Positions 1 to 9,145 of a DNA stretch of 64,000 nt are shown one piece after another. The notes beneath the pieces are model-generated. The model had not been told where the DNA came from. It worked only from the letters and a program-made list of their open reading frames with translations, and searched no databases. Origin of the DNA: JAHEKD01 sp965215945 (lineage in GTDB: Bacteria > Pseudomonadota > Gammaproteobacteria > Arenicellales > JAHEKD01); NCBI GenBank assembly GCA_965215945.1, contig CBDCFC010000051.1:103528-167527 (forward strand), given 5' to 3'. Positions within the stretch are counted from its first letter, which is position 1; every line of letters begins with the position of its first letter. The position numbers and the translations under genes are program-made.

Positions 1-402
1 GCCGTTATGCTGCTTAAAAATTCAGACAAAAATAATCTCGTTGAGCAAATACAACAATGGCTCAGGCAGGAATATAACTTATCCGGTGTAGTGATTTCCC
101 GGGGAAAAAAATCAGAATTAATAAAACAATATCAATCAGATGAGTTAATTCACAAAACCCTGGATAATTGTGAAATTCAATGCGGTAGCAATTTCTCGAC
201 TGAATTACTCGATTTACTTTTTGCAGGCGGCGCTGAAAAAGTTCAATCCTGTGCGTTGATTCCTCTCACCAATGCGCAAAACAAATGTAGCGGTGTTCTT
301 GCCTTGGGTTCTGAAAATACCGAGCGTTTTAGTGCGCAGCAATCGACTGCTTATCTTGACTGTTTGAGCCAGATAGTGAGTCAGGCGCTAGCTCAAGCTT
401 GA
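1..402 (+). CDS. DUF484 family protein, 3' part
   Basis: This reading frame is open at the left edge, so the N-terminus is missing; about 133 codons remain of a family that usually has around 220. The visible part is the C-terminal GAF-like half, ending in an alanine- and glutamine-rich helix. The function is not well defined. In gammaproteobacteria DUF484 genes normally lie directly upstream of xerC, as here, where only 6 bases separate the stop from the xerC start codon. I identify it from this synteny together with the GAF-like pattern (S-C-A-L-I-P-L then G-V-L-A-L-G-S). The internal ATG at base 7 is unlikely to be the true start. Confidence 0.8.
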   Translation, partial: AVMLLKNSDKNNLVEQIQQWLRQEYNLSGVVISRGKKSELIKQYQSDELIHKTLDNCEIQCGSNFSTELLDLLFAGGAEKVQSCALIPLTNAQNKCSGVLALGSENTERFSAQQSTAYLDCLSQIVSQALAQA

Positions 403-408
403 TGAGTA

Positions 409-1326
409 TTGGTGATTGATAACCAGGAAATAGAGTTATTTGTACATCATTTAAAGACTGAACGGCACTTATCCCCCCACACCATTTCTGCTTATTGTCG
501 AGATTTAAACAAGCTCAAAGAATTTTCGCAAAAGCGCAAGCTTGAATCCTGGCAAGACTTTAATATCGATCTAGCTCGCTTATTTGCAATGTCATTAAAT
601 TCGGCCGGAATGAACGGGCGCAGTATCGGGCGCATATTGTCTTCTTCACGTACGTTTTTTAATTATTTGTTGCGTGAAAAAATTGTTGTTCAGTATAATC
701 CATTTGAAGGTGTCAAAGCACCTAAAGCGGGACGTAAATTACCCGACACCCTGGATCCGGATGTCATATTGGAGTTGCTGGAAACTAAGGCCGATAGCCC
801 ATTGCTTGCGCGTGATTTAGCCATGATCGAGCTTTTTTATTCTTCCGGCTTGCGGCTGTCAGAATTAGTCAGTTTGGATGTTGATGATGTTAAGAATTCT
901 GATCACACTATACGTGTCGTTGGCAAGGGTAACAAAGAGCGTATAGTCCCGGTGGGTAGCTTTGCAACCAAAGCAATCAAAAAATGGCTAAAATTTCGCG
1001 TTGGACTAGCCAAAATTAATGAATCAGCTCTTTTTGTCAGCAACAGCGGTAATCGAATCAGTCAGCGCACTGTCCAACAGCGATTGTCCGATTGGGCCAA
1101 AAAGGTGGGTATTGGTCGTAATGTCCATCCACACATGCTGAGGCATTCGTTTGCATCGCATTTACTTGAATCCAGCGGTGACTTGCGTGCTGTACAGGAA
1201 ATGCTGGGTCATGCCAATCTTTCTACCACTCAGATTTATACTCATCTGGATTTTCAGCATTTGAGTAAAGTCTATGATGCGGCACATCCACGAGCCAAAA
1301 GGAAAAGTGCAGATCAAAACGATTAG
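409..1326 (+). CDS. xerC: Tyrosine recombinase XerC
   Basis: A site-specific tyrosine recombinase that, with XerD, resolves chromosome dimers at dif. Length is 305 aa, normal for the family. An N-terminal SAM-like core-binding domain (about 5-90) precedes the catalytic domain (about 110-290). The full catalytic set is visible: R149 (GLRLSEL), K173 (GKGNKER), H242 and R245 (HPHMLRH), H268 (LGHANLSTT) and nucleophile Y277 (IYTHL). The start is either TTG at 409 or the adjoining GTG at 412; there is no strong ribosome site, which fits coupling to the DUF484 gene. XerC is preferred over XerD because of the DUF484 neighbour. Confidence 0.95.
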   Translation: MVIDNQEIELFVHHLKTERHLSPHTISAYCRDLNKLKEFSQKRKLESWQDFNIDLARLFAMSLNSAGMNGRSIGRILSSSRTFFNYLLREKIVVQYNPFEGVKAPKAGRKLPDTLDPDVILELLETKADSPLLARDLAMIELFYSSGLRLSELVSLDVDDVKNSDHTIRVVGKGNKERIVPVGSFATKAIKKWLKFRVGLAKINESALFVSNSGNRISQRTVQQRLSDWAKKVGIGRNVHPHMLRHSFASHLLESSGDLRAVQEMLGHANLSTTQIYTHLDFQHLSKVYDAAHPRAKRKSADQND

Positions 1327-2188
1327 TATTCTGCCTGATTCAAAACGCACCATCGCCACATTTAATGGCGAGGTGCGCTTTACCGACTCAAAATGGCAAA
1401 AAGAATTAGCCGAATTTGGGCTAACTGAAAATACAGATTGGTTAAAGGCGGCGCCTGGAGAATGTGTTTCAGAATCTGAAACCACTAATTGTTTTAAAGT
1501 TAAAATCGCTGATGGTCGTTCATTTTTTTTTAAGCGCTATAGCTACCCAAAATCCAAACAAAAGCGTTACTGGATGCGTGCCAGTAAAGCGCAGGTGGAA
1601 ACTTTTGGCTATGCACAGCTAAAAAAACTGGGTATCCCAACCTTAACGGTAATTGCTTTTGGAGAAAAACGTTCATTCGGTAAATTGGTTGCAGCTTATA
1701 TTGTTACTGAAGGCATAAATGACAGCATGGATTTGCAGCAGTTTGCACAAGATGTCTGGTTTGATTTGCCTAAAGCAAAACGTTCAGAAGTTTATTTAGA
1801 AATACGAAATCAAATTTTCGAGCAACTCAACAAAGCCCACCAAGCAAAGTACTTCCATCAGGATTTACACTGGCGCAATATTCTGGTGACAGAAGAAAAC
1901 GGCAAATACAAAACGATCTGGATTGATTGTCCAAGGGCGCGTTATAGAAAGGTTTCTATGAATGCCAAGCACGGTCAAATGGTCGATTTATCTTGTTTAG
2001 CCCGTCGATGTCTGGATTATCTCTCCCGCAGTGAACGCTACCGGGCTTTGTCTGAATATTTAAAAATCAATAATCTTGGCTGGACGAGTAGGTCATTGTT
2101 TAAAGAAATACAAGCTCATCATGTTCGTTCACCCAATCCACCTAAACCAATAGGTATTGCGGGAATCAAAAAACAATTTAGAGCGTGA
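1307..2188 (+). CDS. Lipopolysaccharide (Kdo/WaaP-like) kinase family protein
   Basis: A small protein-kinase-fold enzyme of the InaA/WaaP/Kdo-kinase group, which phosphorylates sugars of the LPS core. The catalytic loop is clear (HQDLHWRNIL), followed by the metal-binding segment IWIDCPRARYRK; a lysine in FFFKRY is the likely ATP-binding lysine. I choose GTG at 1307, with AAGG just upstream, giving 293 aa and a 20-base overlap with xerC. An in-frame ATG at 1274 would lie deep inside xerC. The substrate cannot be read from sequence. It is probably cotranscribed with xerC. Confidence 0.75.
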   Translation: MQIKTISILPDSKRTIATFNGEVRFTDSKWQKELAEFGLTENTDWLKAAPGECVSESETTNCFKVKIADGRSFFFKRYSYPKSKQKRYWMRASKAQVETFGYAQLKKLGIPTLTVIAFGEKRSFGKLVAAYIVTEGINDSMDLQQFAQDVWFDLPKAKRSEVYLEIRNQIFEQLNKAHQAKYFHQDLHWRNILVTEENGKYKTIWIDCPRARYRKVSMNAKHGQMVDLSCLARRCLDYLSRSERYRALSEYLKINNLGWTSRSLFKEIQAHHVRSPNPPKPIGIAGIKKQFRA

Positions 2189-2217
2189 ATTGGAAGAGCC
2201 CCTGTTAAAATTAAACT

Positions 2218-2403
2218 ATGAATAACTGGATTGATCATTTTCTTGGCCTGGGCAGTTTATCCGCCGATGCGCAAGAAATATTGTTTTTAAATTCTCAGGT
2301 AATGGATTTAAACCCTGGTGTCCGGCGTACCTGCCATTTGGTTTTTCGTCAAGCAAGCAGTCATAATAGACTATCAAATAATTCGCCACGATTAATAGTC
2401 TGA
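2218..2403 (+). pseudogene. Possible remnant of a Crp/Fnr-type regulator
   Basis: A 61-codon frame between the LPS-kinase-like gene and the hydrolase. Its first 45 residues resemble the start of a cyclic-nucleotide-binding (Crp/Fnr) domain: a hydrophobic helix, an LSADAQE segment, SQVMDLNPG, then VFRQASSHN, which parallels the FRxG-x-xC turn. The rest of the beta-roll and the whole DNA-binding domain are absent, and I do not find them in the other frames. Crp/Fnr regulators often neighbour ETHE1-like hydrolases, which supports a lost regulator. No good ribosome site precedes it. It could equally be a chance frame. Confidence 0.35.
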
Positions 2404-2415
2404 GAGGAAAACACG

Positions 2416-3303
2416 ATGAATACATATCCTGTCGATACTTCGATTAAGCCTGAGGTACAGGCATTTTTTGACGAAGTAACCAATACCGTGACCTATATTG
2501 TAAAAGATCCCGCTTCGTCGTCCTGTGCAGTGATTGATTCGGTAATGGATATTGATTATGCAGCGGGTCGCATCACTTTTGAGCACGCCGATGAAGTGAT
2601 TGAACGCATCAAGACCAATAACCTCAAGCTTGAATGGATTATTGAAACTCATGTTCATGCCGATCATCTATCCGCTGCGCCTTATATTCAACAGCAAATA
2701 GGCGGCAAAATCGGTATTGGCAGTCAAATCACCGCTGTGCAAGATACCTTTGGCAAGGTGTTTAATGAAGGTACTGAATTTCAGCGTGACGGCAGTCAGT
2801 TTGACAAGTTATTCGAAGATGGTGACGGCTATGATATTGGTACTATGAAAGCCTTTGCCATGCATACACCCGGTCATACTCCGGCATGTATGTCGCATGT
2901 GATCGGTGATACCGTGTTTGTTGGTGATACTTTGTTTATGCCGGATAGCGGTAGTGCCCGTGCAGATTTTCCGGGCGGTGATGCCGGTCAACTATATGAT
3001 TCCATTCAAAAAATACTGGCACTACCTGATGAAATGCGGCTATTTATGTGCCATGACTATGGCAGTGATAACCGGGGTATTCAGTGGGAAACAACGGTGG
3101 CAGAGGAAAAAGCACACAATGTACATGTCGGTGGCGGTAAATCACGTGAGGAATTTGTCAGGTTGCGTACTGAGAGGGACGCAACACTGGATATGCCAAA
3201 GTTGATTATCCCATCATTGCAGGTCAATATGCGCGCCGGTCAGTTGCCGCCAGCGGATGAAGAAGGCCACACGTTCTTGAAAGTGCCGGTTAACGGATTG
3301 TAA
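2416..3303 (+). CDS. MBL-fold hydrolase, persulfide dioxygenase-like (ETHE1/Blh group)
   Basis: A metallo-beta-lactamase-fold protein of 295 aa. The metal ligands are visible: H79, H81, D83 and H84 in THVHADH, H154 (TPGHTPACMS), D171 (VGDTLFMPDSG) and H213 (MCHDYG). The TPGHTPACMSHVIGD and FPGGDAGQLYDSI segments resemble the Blh/SdoA group, which oxidises glutathione persulfide to sulfite during sulfide detoxification. A good ribosome site (GAGAGGAAAACACG) precedes the ATG at 2416. The upstream fragment may be its lost regulator. The substrate is inferred from family resemblance; a glyoxalase-II-type thioesterase is the alternative. Confidence 0.8.
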   Translation: MNTYPVDTSIKPEVQAFFDEVTNTVTYIVKDPASSSCAVIDSVMDIDYAAGRITFEHADEVIERIKTNNLKLEWIIETHVHADHLSAAPYIQQQIGGKIGIGSQITAVQDTFGKVFNEGTEFQRDGSQFDKLFEDGDGYDIGTMKAFAMHTPGHTPACMSHVIGDTVFVGDTLFMPDSGSARADFPGGDAGQLYDSIQKILALPDEMRLFMCHDYGSDNRGIQWETTVAEEKAHNVHVGGGKSREEFVRLRTERDATLDMPKLIIPSLQVNMRAGQLPPADEEGHTFLKVPVNGL

Positions 3304-3400
3304 GTAAGCTAATTTTAAGAAGGTGCTGGCTGAATTCGGTTACGGTGGTAAATTATCGAGAACTCTCGCCTGGCCGTTAAAAAAAAGGTTTTAAAATTCC

Positions 3401-4741
3401 CTAGCCAAGTATAGCTTTAACTGAATCGGTTAGAATGCCAATCATTTCATCAATCTGTGCCTCTGTTGAGACTATGGGTGGCGCTAGGCAGTAAACATCA
3501 TTACGTACTCTGCTGAATAACCCACGCTTGGTTGTCTCAGCAAGCACCTGTGGGCCGATTTTTTCACCGGCGTCGAACTCTTCTTTTGTGCTTTTATCTT
3601 TGACGATTTCAACTGCACACATTAGCCCTAGGCCACGTACATCCCCGACATGGGGGTGATCGGCAAGGGCTTCAGTCAGACCCTTGAGCATTCGTTCACC
3701 CTTGGTAGAGGCTTGGCCTGGAAAGTCCTCTTTGGTGACCACGTCAATCATGGCACAACCCACCGCACAACCCACCGGATGGGCACTGTATGTATAGGCA
3801 TGCATCCATAGATCGTCAGCCTTGTCTAACACATCGGCAATTTCATCGCTGACTCCGATTCCGCCCAAAGGAAAGTAACCCGATGTGATGGCTTTGGCGA
3901 ACTGCATCATGTCAGGTTTAACGCCCCAATGTTCCAGCCCAAACATTTTGCCAGTGCGGCCAAACCCGGTAATTACTTCGTCAGAAACCAATAGCACATC
4001 ATATTGATCGCAAATTTCACGAATTCGTGGAAAGTAGTCATCCTGGGGCGGAATCACACCACCGGCTCCATGTACCGGCTCAGCAATAAACATGGCAACA
4101 CTGTCCGGTCCTTCTGCGAGTATGGCTTTTTCTAATTCATTGGCAGCGGCGATGCCCTGACTCACGTTTTCAGGTGCTTCATAGCGGTAGGGGTAGGGTG
4201 AAGGAATATGGGTAAATCCCTCAACCCGAGGCTCAAAGGCAGGCCAGTATGGCGCAATACCAGTAGCGCTCATTGCTGCCAGGGTAACGCCGTGATAACC
4301 CCATTGGCGGGAAATGACTTTATATTTTCCCGGTTTGCCTATTTTCTTCCAGTAATAACGTGCCATTTTAAAATTACTGTCGCTGGCTTCACCACCACCG
4401 GAAGTGAAAAAGAACCTGTTGATGTTAGGATAAGTAATAGCAGCGAGTTTTTCAGCAAGCTCGATTGCCGGTGGGTTGGTACTACCGCAATAGCCGGATG
4501 CATAGGCCATCTGATTCAGTTGATTTGTTGCTGCATCGATGAGCTCGTGTCGCCCGAATCCTGCTGTATTGCACCAAAGGCCGGATAAGCCATCGAAATA
4601 GCGATTGCCGTCAGCATCAATCAAATAAATGTCTTCGCCGCCCGACCAGACCTTGCCGCCTGATTGCATGGCACGGTTGTATAAAGGGTGAATCAGGTGA
4701 TCTAAATCACGTTGTAATAATGCCGCTTGGCCGGATGCCAT
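3401..4741 (-). CDS. Class III (omega) aminotransferase, PLP-dependent
   Basis: A 446-aa fold-type I PLP enzyme that moves an amino group from an omega-amino acid or amine to pyruvate or a related keto acid. Seen: the SGGGEASDSNFKMARYY cofactor-phosphate region (about 114-130), EPVHGAGGVIPP (about 221-232), D254 in SDEVITGFGRTG, which binds the pyridine nitrogen, and the Schiff-base lysine K283 in FAKAITSGYFPLGG. This pattern is closest to beta-alanine/putrescine:pyruvate-type transaminases. It is transcribed alone and diverges from nhaA. The exact amine donor cannot be told. Confidence 0.85.
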   Translation of the reverse strand: MASGQAALLQRDLDHLIHPLYNRAMQSGGKVWSGGEDIYLIDADGNRYFDGLSGLWCNTAGFGRHELIDAATNQLNQMAYASGYCGSTNPPAIELAEKLAAITYPNINRFFFTSGGGEASDSNFKMARYYWKKIGKPGKYKVISRQWGYHGVTLAAMSATGIAPYWPAFEPRVEGFTHIPSPYPYRYEAPENVSQGIAAANELEKAILAEGPDSVAMFIAEPVHGAGGVIPPQDDYFPRIREICDQYDVLLVSDEVITGFGRTGKMFGLEHWGVKPDMMQFAKAITSGYFPLGGIGVSDEIADVLDKADDLWMHAYTYSAHPVGCAVGCAMIDVVTKEDFPGQASTKGERMLKGLTEALADHPHVGDVRGLGLMCAVEIVKDKSTKEEFDAGEKIGPQVLAETTKRGLFSRVRNDVYCLAPPIVSTEAQIDEMIGILTDSVKAILG

Positions 4742-4927
4742 ATTGTATTCTCCGCGTGAGTATTAATACGCCTAGCTTAACGCTGATTATTCGAAAATCA
4801 ATAGTCGAGAAATTTTTCTTATGGTTTGATAAATACCAAATACAAGTCAGGTTTGCGGTTAAGGCACTTTGGATCGGCAATTAGCAATGCTATTATTTAT
4901 GGAATCACTGCAGCCAGAGGAGACATT

Positions 4928-6118
4928 ATGAACCACAATGATGACCCAATGATCAGCGTTTCCGCCAGTGAATATTGGTTGTCACAACAACGTCAGTCTT
5001 ACTGGTGTTTGATTTCACTGTTTCTGGTCATATTGATTGGTATCGCTGGTCTTTACCCTGATCGTTTTGATTTTGGTCAGTCAACTATTTTCTTAAATGA
5101 TCTTGCCTACATATGGATACACTGGGCGTTTCCGTTTTTCTTTTTCTTGGTTACGCTCGAGGCTAGGCGGGAAGTTATATCCAGGCAAGGTGAACTGAAC
5201 GGTAAAAAAGCACTTGCTCCGATCATCATGGCGATTGGGGGCATGATTATACCGTGGCTAGTATTTGGCTTGGTGACGGGTAGTGTTGCGCCAGAAAAAG
5301 GTTCATTTATACCCATGGCAACAGACATTGCTTTTGTTGTATTAGCCATGACTATTGCTAACGCCTCGCATAAACTGCGGGCAACACTACTGGCGCTGGC
5401 AATTGCCGATGACATCGGTGGAATTATACTAATGGCGATATTTTTTAATGCCTGGGGATTAAGCCAGATACTGACCTCAGTGGCCATGCTTGTTCTGATT
5501 TATATATGTAATCGCTATCAAACTGCACTCGATAAATTTTGGTTGTACCGGCAAGCGTTCACCTGGGTGATTATCTGTCTTTTCTGGGTCTGGGTTTTAA
5601 ACAAGGTGCACCTACACCCCAGTCTTGCCGGTGTGTTTACTGCGTTGGTAGTGCCATATCATCCTGGTTCGGACCGGCTAAAGAAATCAGGTGCACTACG
5701 GGATTCTGTTTATCATGTGCTGGAGCAGGCAGGTTTAAATGTGCCAGTTAACTGGTTGGTTATTCCAGGTTTTATTATGCTTTCGGTCGTTATTAAACCT
5801 GATTCGTTGCAAGGAGCCTGGTTTACTACAGAATCAGTTGGAGTATTTCTCGGGTTTGTAGTTGGTAAAACAGCAGGGGTATTTTTCGCAGGTTTATTGG
5901 TAATGAAACTTGTCAATAAATTACCGGCCAAATCCTATGCGGAATTATTCTTCGGCAGTGTCATGTGTGGCATGGGTTTGACTGTCGCTTTGTTTTTTTC
6001 TGGTTTGAGCACAGGTATTAATCAAACATCGGCTACGATTGCCATTTTATTAGCATCTGCATTATGCGGTGTTGTCGGTACAGTTGGTGTGTATCGAGTA
6101 AACCGTAGTCGTGAATAA
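4928..6118 (+). CDS. nhaA: Na+/H+ antiporter NhaA
   Basis: An inner-membrane sodium/proton antiporter for pH and salt homeostasis. I choose ATG at 4928, preceded by AGAGGAGA, giving 396 aa, close to the usual 390; the longer upstream frame has no ribosome site. Family marks are MATDIAFVVLAM, the ion-binding pair in LAIADDIGGII (equivalent to D163/D164 of E. coli), and HLHPSLAGVFTALVVPYH. About twelve hydrophobic segments are present. The motif around the DD pair is slightly divergent (IADDIGG instead of VDDLGA). Confidence 0.9.
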   Translation: MNHNDDPMISVSASEYWLSQQRQSYWCLISLFLVILIGIAGLYPDRFDFGQSTIFLNDLAYIWIHWAFPFFFFLVTLEARREVISRQGELNGKKALAPIIMAIGGMIIPWLVFGLVTGSVAPEKGSFIPMATDIAFVVLAMTIANASHKLRATLLALAIADDIGGIILMAIFFNAWGLSQILTSVAMLVLIYICNRYQTALDKFWLYRQAFTWVIICLFWVWVLNKVHLHPSLAGVFTALVVPYHPGSDRLKKSGALRDSVYHVLEQAGLNVPVNWLVIPGFIMLSVVIKPDSLQGAWFTTESVGVFLGFVVGKTAGVFFAGLLVMKLVNKLPAKSYAELFFGSVMCGMGLTVALFFSGLSTGINQTSATIAILLASALCGVVGTVGVYRVNRSRE

Positions 6119-6203
6119 GCGAACCTAAACACATGGCCTGCTGTGTCGATAGAAACATGTGTCTGAAAAAAATATAATACGGCTATCCAATAATAGGTAA
6201 AAA

Positions 6204-6998
6204 ATGATGGAATTATTTACAGTTGATAATCTAGTCTCACTCATAATGTTGATCATGCTGCAGGCGGTACTGGGCTTTGATAATTTGCTTTATATAACAC
6301 TTGAATCCAAACGGGTTGAAGGTGCGGACAAACAAGCCATGGTGAGACGTTGGGGTATTGGTATTGCCGTTGTTGCACGCATTATCCTGTTATTCATATT
6401 AATGAAAATGGTGCAATATTTTCAGGATCCGGTGTTTTCATTTAAGCGGGAAGGATTGATAACAGGCACATTCAATTTCCACAGCATTATTGTCTTATTT
6501 GGCGGTGTTTTTATTCTTTATACTGCAGTTAAAGAAATCTATCACATGATTTCAGTGGAAGATTTAGAGCACGAAAGTACAGGCGGTAAGCGCTCGGTAT
6601 TTTCGGCGTTATTTTTAATTATCAGCATGAATCTGGTGTTTTCTTTTGACTCGATCTTAAGTGCCATGGCTTTGAGTGATGTCTTTGCCGTCATGGCGAC
6701 GGCAATAATCATTGGTGGTGTGCTGATGATTTGGCTTTCGGATAGAGTTGCCAGCTTCCTGGAAAAAAACAGAATGTATGAAGTACTGGGCCTTTTCATC
6801 CTTTTTATCGTCGGTATCATGCTGTTGTCCGAAGGCGGCCATCTGGCGCATTTAAAGTTGTTTGGCAATGAAATTACGCCCATGTCCAAAACGACTTTTT
6901 ATTTCGTGATTTTTGTACTAGTCTGTGTGGATATTGTTCAATCCCGCTATCAAAAGAAATTGATCAACAGGCAAACTCATGCACTAAACACCGGTTAA
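6204..6998 (+). CDS. TerC family integral membrane protein
   Basis: A 264-aa polytopic membrane protein of the TerC family, linked to tellurite resistance and, in studied members, to manganese export or metal loading at the membrane. Visible marks are the paired acidic motifs LQAVLGFDNLLYI near the start and MNLVFSFDSILSAMA in the middle, typical of the two TerC repeats, and about seven hydrophobic helices. It starts at the tandem ATGs 6204/6207 after TAGGTAA. It stands alone downstream of nhaA with 85 bases between. The metal specificity is not readable. Confidence 0.88.
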   Translation: MMELFTVDNLVSLIMLIMLQAVLGFDNLLYITLESKRVEGADKQAMVRRWGIGIAVVARIILLFILMKMVQYFQDPVFSFKREGLITGTFNFHSIIVLFGGVFILYTAVKEIYHMISVEDLEHESTGGKRSVFSALFLIISMNLVFSFDSILSAMALSDVFAVMATAIIIGGVLMIWLSDRVASFLEKNRMYEVLGLFILFIVGIMLLSEGGHLAHLKLFGNEITPMSKTTFYFVIFVLVCVDIVQSRYQKKLINRQTHALNTG

Positions 6999-7088
6999 TC
7001 GGTGAATGAATCAAAATTTAACATTCTGATCATAATTTAGACATACTAAGCGGTTATTATCTCCCTCAAAGAAAACACGCAGGGTAAA

Positions 7089-7928
7089 TTGTTGCAGCAT
7101 TGGTTCTTACACGCCGGATTTGTGCTGGTGAGTTTAATATTGACTTTGGCAGTCAAAAATCTTAACCCGCCAAAGCTTGATTATCAGGTTGAGCTGATTG
7201 CAACAATTGATTGTGTTAACGCCAACTTGTCAGGTATCACCTACAATCCCCAAGCACATACTTTTTTCATTATTACCAACGCTCCCGAGCAGCTGGTCGA
7301 AATTTCACCGCTGGGCGACTGCCTTAAGACTATTGATTTAAAAGGTTTTGAAGATACCGAGGATGTGTTCTATCTGGCGCAGGACAAATTTTTAATTGTC
7401 GAAGAACGCAAACAGGCGCTTAACTATGTTGAAATAAAACAGGGCCAAGTTATTAATTCAAAAAGTCTGATTTTAAACATAGATGATTACTCGAATACTG
7501 GTCTGGAGGGAGTGACCTATAATGCTGAATCCAACTCAATTTACCTGGTTAACGAGCGGCCACAAAAAATAATCAGAATAGCCGGTTGGAATGCAGAAAA
7601 ATCTGTCGGTCAGATTGAAACTGTCCGCTCATTCTGGTCAAAAGCGCTCATGGATGACTATTCCGCTATTACCAATATAAAAGATGGGTTGCTAGTGTTA
7701 AGCCATGAATCAAACCGGTTGCTGAAACTCGATTATCAGGGGTCGGTTCAGGGCAGCCTGGAATTAATTAGCGAATACGATTCGCATCAATCGGTGGTGC
7801 AACCTGAGGGAGTGGCGATGGATCACAATGAGAATATTTATATCGTCAGCGAGCCTAATCATTTACATGTCTATAAGAAAAAGCCAGCGGCGGGTGCTGG
7901 CTTTTCGGCATTTGCTTTAGAATATTAA
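7089..7928 (+). CDS. SdiA-regulated domain protein (YjiK-like beta-propeller)
   Basis: A 279-aa protein with one N-terminal hydrophobic segment (about 5-22), probably a signal anchor, followed by a beta-propeller-like SdiA-regulated domain: LSGITYNPQ, FEDTEDVFYL, NTGLEGVTYN, VVQPEGVAMD. Such proteins are periplasmic or secreted and of unknown function. The start is TTG at 7089 or 7092 after AGGG. The last 15 or so codons contain an inverted repeat that can act as a terminator, and the gene meets ppa tail to tail with a 4-base overlap. Confidence 0.8.
   Translation: MLQHWFLHAGFVLVSLILTLAVKNLNPPKLDYQVELIATIDCVNANLSGITYNPQAHTFFIITNAPEQLVEISPLGDCLKTIDLKGFEDTEDVFYLAQDKFLIVEERKQALNYVEIKQGQVINSKSLILNIDDYSNTGLEGVTYNAESNSIYLVNERPQKIIRIAGWNAEKSVGQIETVRSFWSKALMDDYSAITNIKDGLLVLSHESNRLLKLDYQGSVQGSLELISEYDSHQSVVQPEGVAMDHNENIYIVSEPNHLHVYKKKPAAGAGFSAFALEY
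7881..7903. terminator. Bidirectional terminator hairpin inside a coding end
   Basis: An 8-bp perfect stem AAGCCAGC / GCTGGCTT with a 7-base loop. T-runs follow on both strands: TTTT on plus, and TTTTTC when read on minus. It lies within the last codons of the SdiA-regulated gene and just beyond the ppa stop, so it can stop both convergent transcripts. Confidence 0.7.
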
Positions 7929-8458
7929 ATCTCTTTTTGATAACGCTTGATCGAATCGGTGATTTCTTTTTCGGCGGCCTGAAGATTCTCCCATCCGGTT
8001 ACTTTGACCCATTTCCCTTCTTCTAAATCCTTATAGTGTTCAAAGAAGTGGGTAATTTTTTGCAATAATTCTTGGGGTAAATCATCGATTGATTTGACTT
8101 TATCGTAATGCTTAGTGATTTTACTCACCGGCACCGCAACCAGCTTGGAATCCTCGCCGGCTTCATCTTCCATGTTTAATACGCCTAGCGGACGGCAACT
8201 GACAATGCAACCGGGCTGTAATGGAATTGGTGTAACGACTAATACGTCTGCCGGGTCGCCATCACCGCATAAGGTTTGAGGTATATATCCATAATTGCAG
8301 GGATAGTGCATTGCTGTAGACATTAAACGATCAACCATCAATGCACCACTGTATTTATCGACTTCATATTTTACGGGTAAGGCATTGGCGGCAATTTCAA
8401 TGACAACACTTATGTCGTTAGGAATATCTTTGCCCGGTTCAATATCACGATAGCTCAT
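7925..8458 (-). CDS. ppa: Inorganic pyrophosphatase, family I
   Basis: Hydrolyses pyrophosphate to phosphate in the cytoplasm and so drives biosynthetic reactions. 177 aa from ATG at 8458, preceded by AAAGGCAAGTGATA; this matches the usual family start MSYRDIEPGKD. Signature residues are visible: the E-K-Y pattern (KYEVDKYSGAL), YGYIPQT, GDGDPADVLV with the metal-binding aspartates, and EDEAGEDSK. A PPi-dependent phosphofructokinase is encoded 6 kb away, so the two enzymes may compete for PPi. Confidence 0.95.
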   Translation of the reverse strand: MSYRDIEPGKDIPNDISVVIEIAANALPVKYEVDKYSGALMVDRLMSTAMHYPCNYGYIPQTLCGDGDPADVLVVTPIPLQPGCIVSCRPLGVLNMEDEAGEDSKLVAVPVSKITKHYDKVKSIDDLPQELLQKITHFFEHYKDLEEGKWVKVTGWENLQAAEKEITDSIKRYQKEI

Positions 8459-8526
8459 TATCACTTGCCTTTTTAAAATTACTCGCGCCGGATTATACAC
8501 ATTTAACGGATCAAAATTAATAATTG

Positions 8527-9105
8527 CTAGCTATACCGGCTATTAGTAGTGCGTGGGATTAAGGTAAAAGCGGCAATTACACCGGCTACTAAACCACTTA
8601 TATGGCCTTCCCAGGAAATACTGGGAGCGAAAGGCATTATCCCCTTCAATAAAGAAGTACCATAAACAAACATTACAATGCCGCTAATAATCAGAGAAAC
8701 CAATCGTTTTTCAAGCAGACCGGCAACCACTAAAAAACTGGCCAGGCCAAAAACCAATAAGCTTGCTCCAACATGTAATAAAGGTCGACCGATAACCCAT
8801 AACACCGCACCACCTATCAGACAGATGGCCAGTACAATCGATACGGAATTCGCTCTCGAACCTGCTAACAGCATTAATAACACCAATAACGGTACCGAGT
8901 TACTCAGCAAATGATGCCAGCTACCATGTAAAAAATGCATACCGACAATGCCAACCAGGCCACCCAGATCACGGGGAACCAATCCCAGTTGTTCCAATGG
9001 TAAGAAAATATCTGCGATGAAGACCAACCAGATTACAACAATAAAACTTAATATCCAGTTAATTTCCTCACCTATGTGGTGTTGGTTTGATGTATTTCGA
9101 TCCAT
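8527..9105 (-). CDS. Rhomboid family intramembrane serine protease (small type)
   Basis: A compact 192-aa membrane protein with about six hydrophobic helices. Rhomboid marks are present: the HFLHGSWHHLLSN segment in helix 2, the nucleophile motif HVGASLLVFG (S in G-A-S) in helix 4, and the catalytic histidine in WEGHISGLVAG in helix 6. It should cleave membrane-embedded substrates; none can be named. It is separated from ppa by 68 bases and may share its transcript. Confidence 0.85.
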   Translation of the reverse strand: MDRNTSNQHHIGEEINWILSFIVVIWLVFIADIFLPLEQLGLVPRDLGGLVGIVGMHFLHGSWHHLLSNSVPLLVLLMLLAGSRANSVSIVLAICLIGGAVLWVIGRPLLHVGASLLVFGLASFLVVAGLLEKRLVSLIISGIVMFVYGTSLLKGIMPFAPSISWEGHISGLVAGVIAAFTLIPRTTNSRYS

Positions 9106-9145
9106 AATAAGAAAAATTAATCTGGGCTAATGGTATCATCAATTT

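Noticed and set aside
4826..4927. N-terminal extension of NhaA
   Set aside because: The ribosome site AGAGGAGA directly precedes ATG 4928 and the shorter protein has family length.
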